Part shown: piece by piece, positions 13,924 through 16,983 of the stretch
Layout: each line of letters begins with the position of its first letter
How positions within the stretch are numbered: the first letter of the stretch is position 1
NCBI GenBank assembly: GCA_017391665.1
Contig: JAFOXS010000343.1
Location: 1 to 16,983 of the forward strand
Direction of reading: 5' to 3'
Source: Alistipes sp.
GTDB taxonomy: Bacteria; Bacteroidota; Bacteroidia; Bacteroidales; Rikenellaceae
DNA length: 16,983 nt
Notes under the pieces: generated by a model
The model's database searches: none
What the model was told of the DNA's origin: nothing
The model's input: only the letters and a program-made list of their open reading frames with translations
Translations under genes and position numbers: made by a program

Positions 13924-14863
13924 TGCGTTTAAGCATTAATCCATAATCCAAAAAGTCCACCACCTCGGTCGATTGCTCGCCCAGCCAGCCGCTCTTGGCG
14001 TTGCAGGCGGTCTGTACCTTCACAAAGTCGATATAATCCAACACGGCCGTCTTGCCCTCCTTGTCGATAGCATTTGCTATATCGAAGAGGTTGAGCGTCT
14101 TATCATCCTCGACGTAGTCCTCGGCACTGAAGTTATCGGCATAGCCCCAACCATAAGAGGGCTGCACCCACATCATGCCCATGCCCGACTTATCGTAGTT
14201 GCGAGCCTCGAGGCGTGTACCCGTGAGGGTGTAGCTATCCTTGCCAATCCACGTCGGGTAGTATGATGGTTGCTTGTGATAAGCCGCCAAGTAGTCAATC
14301 TCACCCTCTGTGCCCTCGCTGTCGATCCACTTTACGGGCTGGCCGTCAGCCTCGGGACGGTAGTAGGTCACCGAGTATGAGCGGATGGTTGTCTCCGCCA
14401 TCGTATCGCTACCCGCAAGTTCGTACCATACATCGTTGGCGAGGCCATCGCCGTTCTCGTCGCGTGATACCCACACGATGCCCGGCTCAGATGAGCCATC
14501 GAAAGCGTTGCCACGGATGGCGAGGTCGTAACCCGTAGTGTTATCGACGCTATGGTCGAAGCCCACGACGATGTAGCCGCCAAAACCGCCCAAAGATACA
14601 AATTTATTCTCTTTCAGACGACTCTCGGCATACTTCACTGCATCGGCTGGGGTTGATTCCTCTCCCGTGAAGCCTCCCGACTTGGTTTCATTAATAAACT
14701 GCCCTGGTGCGGGGGTATATTCTTTAACTGCGCTCCACACGTGCGACGAAGAGTCGGTCGCAGCACGGTAGTGGTCCTCAACGGTGATGGTGATCACCTC
14801 GGACTTATTACAAGCCGATGCGATCACCATACACACTGCACACACAAATCTGAATTTTCTCAT
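13916..14863 (-). CDS. Surface lipoprotein of the B12 locus, function unknown
   Basis: I recognise the type but cannot name a function. The 315-residue protein starts MRKFRFVCAVCMVIASAC, a signal peptide with probable lipidation at Cys18, followed by NKSE. The body holds a conserved-looking beta-rich core: SLGGFGGYIVVGFDHSVDN, YDLAIRGNAFDGSSEPGIVW, SRDENGDGLANDVWYELAGS, then IDFVKVQTACNAKSGWLGE near the C-terminus. The DENGDGLAND stretch looks like a calcium-binding loop. Proteins like this, often labelled cell-surface or PKD-like, accompany BtuB/BtuG loci in Bacteroidales. It lies 13 bases after the DUF4465 gene and overlaps btuG by 8 bases, so it is firmly in the operon. A role in cobamide capture at the surface is inferred. 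Confidence 0.7.
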   Translation of the reverse strand: MRKFRFVCAVCMVIASACNKSEVITITVEDHYRAATDSSSHVWSAVKEYTPAPGQFINETKSGGFTGEESTPADAVKYAESRLKENKFVSLGGFGGYIVVGFDHSVDNTTGYDLAIRGNAFDGSSEPGIVWVSRDENGDGLANDVWYELAGSDTMAETTIRSYSVTYYRPEADGQPVKWIDSEGTEGEIDYLAAYHKQPSYYPTWIGKDSYTLTGTRLEARNYDKSGMGMMWVQPSYGWGYADNFSAEDYVEDDKTLNLFDIANAIDKEGKTAVLDYIDFVKVQTACNAKSGWLGEQSTEVVDFLDYGLMLKRNE

Positions 14864-14876
14864 TCAATTATCTTTT

Positions 14877-16424
14877 CTAAAATCTTACTGTTACATCGTC
14901 GTAGGCAAAGTAGCCAGGAGCGCCAAGACCGTATCCACTCGCATAGAGTTCGTCGCTACCGATAAGATTAAATCTAACCTCTACAACTTCGCCCAGACCC
15001 GACAAATCCCACTTGGTCCACTCTTTTACACCTTGGCCATTCTCCCAAAGGGTAAACTCCACCGATTTGGTATACTCGTCATCGTCAGCATCTGAATCAT
15101 CGTATCCGTAGGCAACAATCTTTAACCAGCAGTCGTCGCTGACGCCACCGACAGGCACCATCCAGCCGTCGCCATTCTCCATAATGTTATAGACGTATGT
15201 TGTATTGGTGACATACATACTCTCTATCGTACGCGCCACACCGTCGGCAAACTCAAAACCTAATAACTCGTTCATCATACCCATGCCCGAGTCATCGATA
15301 TATCCGAAGTGTACGCAGAAATTCTCAGAACCATTGGCACCGCCTGTTACATTGTATGCCTGCAAATCGTGCATATAATCACCCTGCGAGAGGTCGCTAC
15401 CCGTATAATTAGAGATTGCGTGGCCACCCATACCAGGGTACTTGGGGCTGTCGGGACTAAAGAATAATTCTGTATTATCTTCATCATACCAAGAATATCG
15501 GCCATTACCATTGCCATACTGACCGCTGGTTGGAATAAAGTCGCTCCAGTAGGTGCTGCCCTCTGAGCCAACATAATCGGCATCCTCAAAGGTCAGGGTG
15601 CGCAACTCATACTTCTCATACAACTCTACCTTTGACAAATCTACCGTAACCCTTGCCATTTCGCCAGTTTGGAATGTTTTTGAGCCAAGAGTCTGCGTAT
15701 AGTATTTTTTAGCACCTTGAATTTCCAATTCGTAGGTAATCGTAGCCGACGGAATTGTCATATCGGCGGGAGGCAGAATAACCATTGTAATATAGCCACT
15801 GCTACTAACAGTGTTCTTATTCACCTTGAGCTCGATAGTCGAGCTACCATTGCTAACTGCGCCGAAAGCCGAACCGTTCCAAGTAGCCGAGCCCGCTACG
15901 ATAGCATTGCCAGCATCCAGACGAATAGACTTAAGTGTAGCTCCCGAGGGTAAAGCCTTGATATTGAAGTTCACAAAGTTTGTCTTGTACTCAAGTTCAA
16001 ACCAAGTACCGTTAAGTTCAGTTTGACCGAAAGCTCCATTTTCGCCCAGCGACTTTGACGCATCCTGCTCGGCGGAAACAACGGCTGTTAAAGCCTCTGC
16101 CGAGGCATTAGCCTTCATATTGTAAATAACTTGGTCTCCACTCTGCGGTGCGCTTCGTAAGGCAAAATCTGCATCACCACCATAAATACTGCTCTCGGTG
16201 AGTGGATCGCTCTGCTGTGAACCAACCCAAACCTTATCGCCTTCAGACCAAGAGAATGTAAAGAATCCAAACTGCCCGAAATCCGCATCATCGACCATCT
16301 CGACTCGTGTGCTGGCTGTAGTAGTATGGCCCGTGATGATGTAAGACGAAGGCTGCACCTCATCTGTCTTGCTGCAACTTACAACGAGTGCAGCAACTAC
16401 CAAAAAGGATAAAATCTTCTTCAT
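14877..16424 (-). CDS. Lipoprotein with fimbrillin-like N-terminus and DUF4465 C-terminal domain (BtuH-like candidate)
   Basis: This 515-residue protein is predicted to be surface exposed. It starts MKKILSFLVVAALVVSC with lipidation at Cys17, followed by SKTDE, an acidic patch compatible with a surface-export signal. Residues from about 25 to 275 resemble fimbrillin/Mfa-like lipoproteins (TRVEMVDD, FSWSEGDKVWVGS, VTMVILPPA-type strands). From about 280 a DUF4465 domain runs from RTLTFEDADYVG to the terminal GYFAYDDVTVRF, including the YWSDFI and VTGGANGSENFCVHFGY segments. DUF4465-type lipoproteins occur in Bacteroides B12 loci, and I recall that one such group (BtuH) binds B12; that link is from memory. 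As the first large gene behind the cobalamin riboswitch, B12 binding is the best guess. Confidence 0.72.
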   Translation of the reverse strand: MKKILSFLVVAALVVSCSKTDEVQPSSYIITGHTTTASTRVEMVDDADFGQFGFFTFSWSEGDKVWVGSQQSDPLTESSIYGGDADFALRSAPQSGDQVIYNMKANASAEALTAVVSAEQDASKSLGENGAFGQTELNGTWFELEYKTNFVNFNIKALPSGATLKSIRLDAGNAIVAGSATWNGSAFGAVSNGSSTIELKVNKNTVSSSGYITMVILPPADMTIPSATITYELEIQGAKKYYTQTLGSKTFQTGEMARVTVDLSKVELYEKYELRTLTFEDADYVGSEGSTYWSDFIPTSGQYGNGNGRYSWYDEDNTELFFSPDSPKYPGMGGHAISNYTGSDLSQGDYMHDLQAYNVTGGANGSENFCVHFGYIDDSGMGMMNELLGFEFADGVARTIESMYVTNTTYVYNIMENGDGWMVPVGGVSDDCWLKIVAYGYDDSDADDDEYTKSVEFTLWENGQGVKEWTKWDLSGLGEVVEVRFNLIGSDELYASGYGLGAPGYFAYDDVTVRF

Positions 16425-16447
16425 TGCTTTTCTGTTTTTAAGTTACA

Positions 16448-16582
16448 CTAATTCCAATCGTCCCACGCTCCTCCGCCGGCACTACCACCAGATTCACCTG
16501 GGCCACCACTTGTTGCGAAGCCCTTCTCGACTTCGATCTCCAACACCTCGATAAGAGGCTGTTCATAAATCTTCTTCTCCAT
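16448..16582 (-). CDS. 44-aa Gly-rich small peptide at head of the B12 operon
   Basis: A small ORF of 44 codons plus TAG. The first 20 residues, MEKKIYEQPLIEVLEIEVEK, are charged and amphipathic. The rest (GFATSGGPG, ESGGSAGGG, AWDDWN) is Gly/Ser-rich with a Trp-Asp-Asp-Trp end. It has no signal peptide or membrane segment. It lies 23 bases upstream of the 515-aa lipoprotein gene and downstream of the riboswitch, so it would be the first translated unit of the operon. The opening K-x-Y-x-x-P-x-x-x-V pattern resembles other short unannotated Bacteroidales ORFs I have seen, but I cannot name a family. A leader-plus-core precursor peptide, a translational coupler or a regulator are all possible. 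Confidence 0.6.
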   Translation of the reverse strand: MEKKIYEQPLIEVLEIEVEKGFATSGGPGESGGSAGGGAWDDWN

Positions 16583-16780
16583 AGCAAAAAAAATATTTGA
16601 GTTAATAATTAGTTGCTTGTGGAGCAGAACCTAACATTAACTCAAAACCTCATTTTGCCGTAGAGCCAACGCCAGCCAAAGAGAGAATAATCCCAGAGCG
16701 GTGCGCCGAAAATGTATATTACGGATAAAAATTAGTTTTGACTTGTCCCGTAGTCCTGCAGGTCACAAATCTTGTAAAAA
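16583..16780 (-). promoter_or_regulatory. Riboswitch expression platform / operon leader
   Basis: About 200 nt between the cobalamin aptamer and the small ORF. On the minus strand a hairpin TTGTGACC...GGGACAA (complement of about 16744-16767) with a loop containing GCAGGAC follows the aptamer directly and could be the kissing or regulatory hairpin. I see no stem with a T-run, so transcription termination is not evident, and control of translation is more likely. The last 20 bases before the ATG are mostly T, and no Shine-Dalgarno sequence is visible. Confidence 0.5.
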
Positions 16781-16983
16781 GCAAAAGGTAGGTCTTCTGA
16801 CTTATTCCATCTGTAACGCCTTCCCAACGGTCATGCCGTCAGTGGCAAAGAGTGTTACAGACTAACTTCGTGCGACGTGCGCTTAGAAGTGGAACTTACA
16901 GCAACAGGCATTGTCCCGGATTTGCACCGGATTCCCTATTATTCCCGTGAGCCGATGGCACACAAGAACCGTTTGCAAAGGCA
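16781..16983 (-). promoter_or_regulatory. Cobalamin riboswitch aptamer
   Basis: Read on the minus strand, this has the conserved blocks of a cobalamin riboswitch in order: GGGAA then GGTGCAAATCCGG (complement of 16916-16928), the B12 box GCCACTG (complement of 16840-16846), and AGAAGACC (complement of 16791-16798). CTGTAAC/GTTACAG (16811-16817 with 16854-16860) form the stem around the B12 box. GCAAA (complement of 16972-16976) can pair with TTTGC (complement of 16781-16785) to close P1, so the aptamer is essentially complete in the window; its promoter lies outside. It should repress the downstream uptake operon when cobalamin is plentiful. The AdoCbl or MeCbl preference cannot be read here. 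Confidence 0.93.

Noticed and set aside
14263..14538. Plus-strand frames opposite the 315-aa lipoprotein gene
   Set aside because: Arg/Ser/Pro-rich composition typical of antisense shadows; no start context or homology features.

Overview
The window looks like a Bacteroidales chromosome, possibly Rikenellaceae/Alistipes. The pointers are promoters with a TAnnTTTG -7 box (several also with a TTG/TTTG -33 box about 20 bp upstream), start sites without clear Shine-Dalgarno sequences, lipoproteins with short N-terminal lipoboxes, and a BtuB/BtuG-type vitamin B12 locus. The genus is inference; the order is well supported.

Left part (1-5182): a compact type II-C CRISPR-Cas locus on the minus strand, cas9-cas1-cas2, followed by a leader and one complete 36-bp CRISPR repeat at the very edge of the window. 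The array continues outside. A short tracrRNA of about 84 nt is encoded divergently on the plus strand just upstream of cas9. Its anti-repeat matches the repeat at 17 of 19 positions, and it has its own promoter and terminator. This block is visibly more AT-rich than the genes to the right, which suggests horizontal acquisition.

Island junction (5183-5980): no protein gene. It holds a candidate unrecognised small RNA of about 120 nt with promoter, internal stem and terminator; a 22-bp imperfect inverted repeat flanked by TAGA on both sides; tRNA-Thr(CGT); and an exact 27-bp second copy of the tRNA 3' end 172 bp downstream, which looks like an integration scar. A REP/MITE-like hairpin lies between the two copies.

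Middle part (5997-10769): ordinary genes. They are a secreted PHB-depolymerase-like esterase (minus), a strongly codon-biased exported sugar phosphate isomerase/epimerase (plus), a minus-strand operon rhaM-tsaC-thioesterase, and yebC (plus).

Right part (10823-16983): a vitamin B12 acquisition operon on the minus strand. A complete cobalamin riboswitch at 16781-16983 precedes a 44-codon Gly-rich small ORF, a fimbrillin-like/DUF4465 lipoprotein, a 315-aa surface lipoprotein, a BtuG-like beta-propeller lipoprotein and a BtuB-type TonB-dependent receptor. The last three genes overlap or nearly touch. The likely logic is that low cobalamin opens the riboswitch, and the surface lipoproteins capture the vitamin and pass it to BtuB.

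The least explained items are the small RNA at 5255-5378, the small peptide at the head of the B12 operon, and the palindrome-rich divergent cas9/tracrRNA control region.
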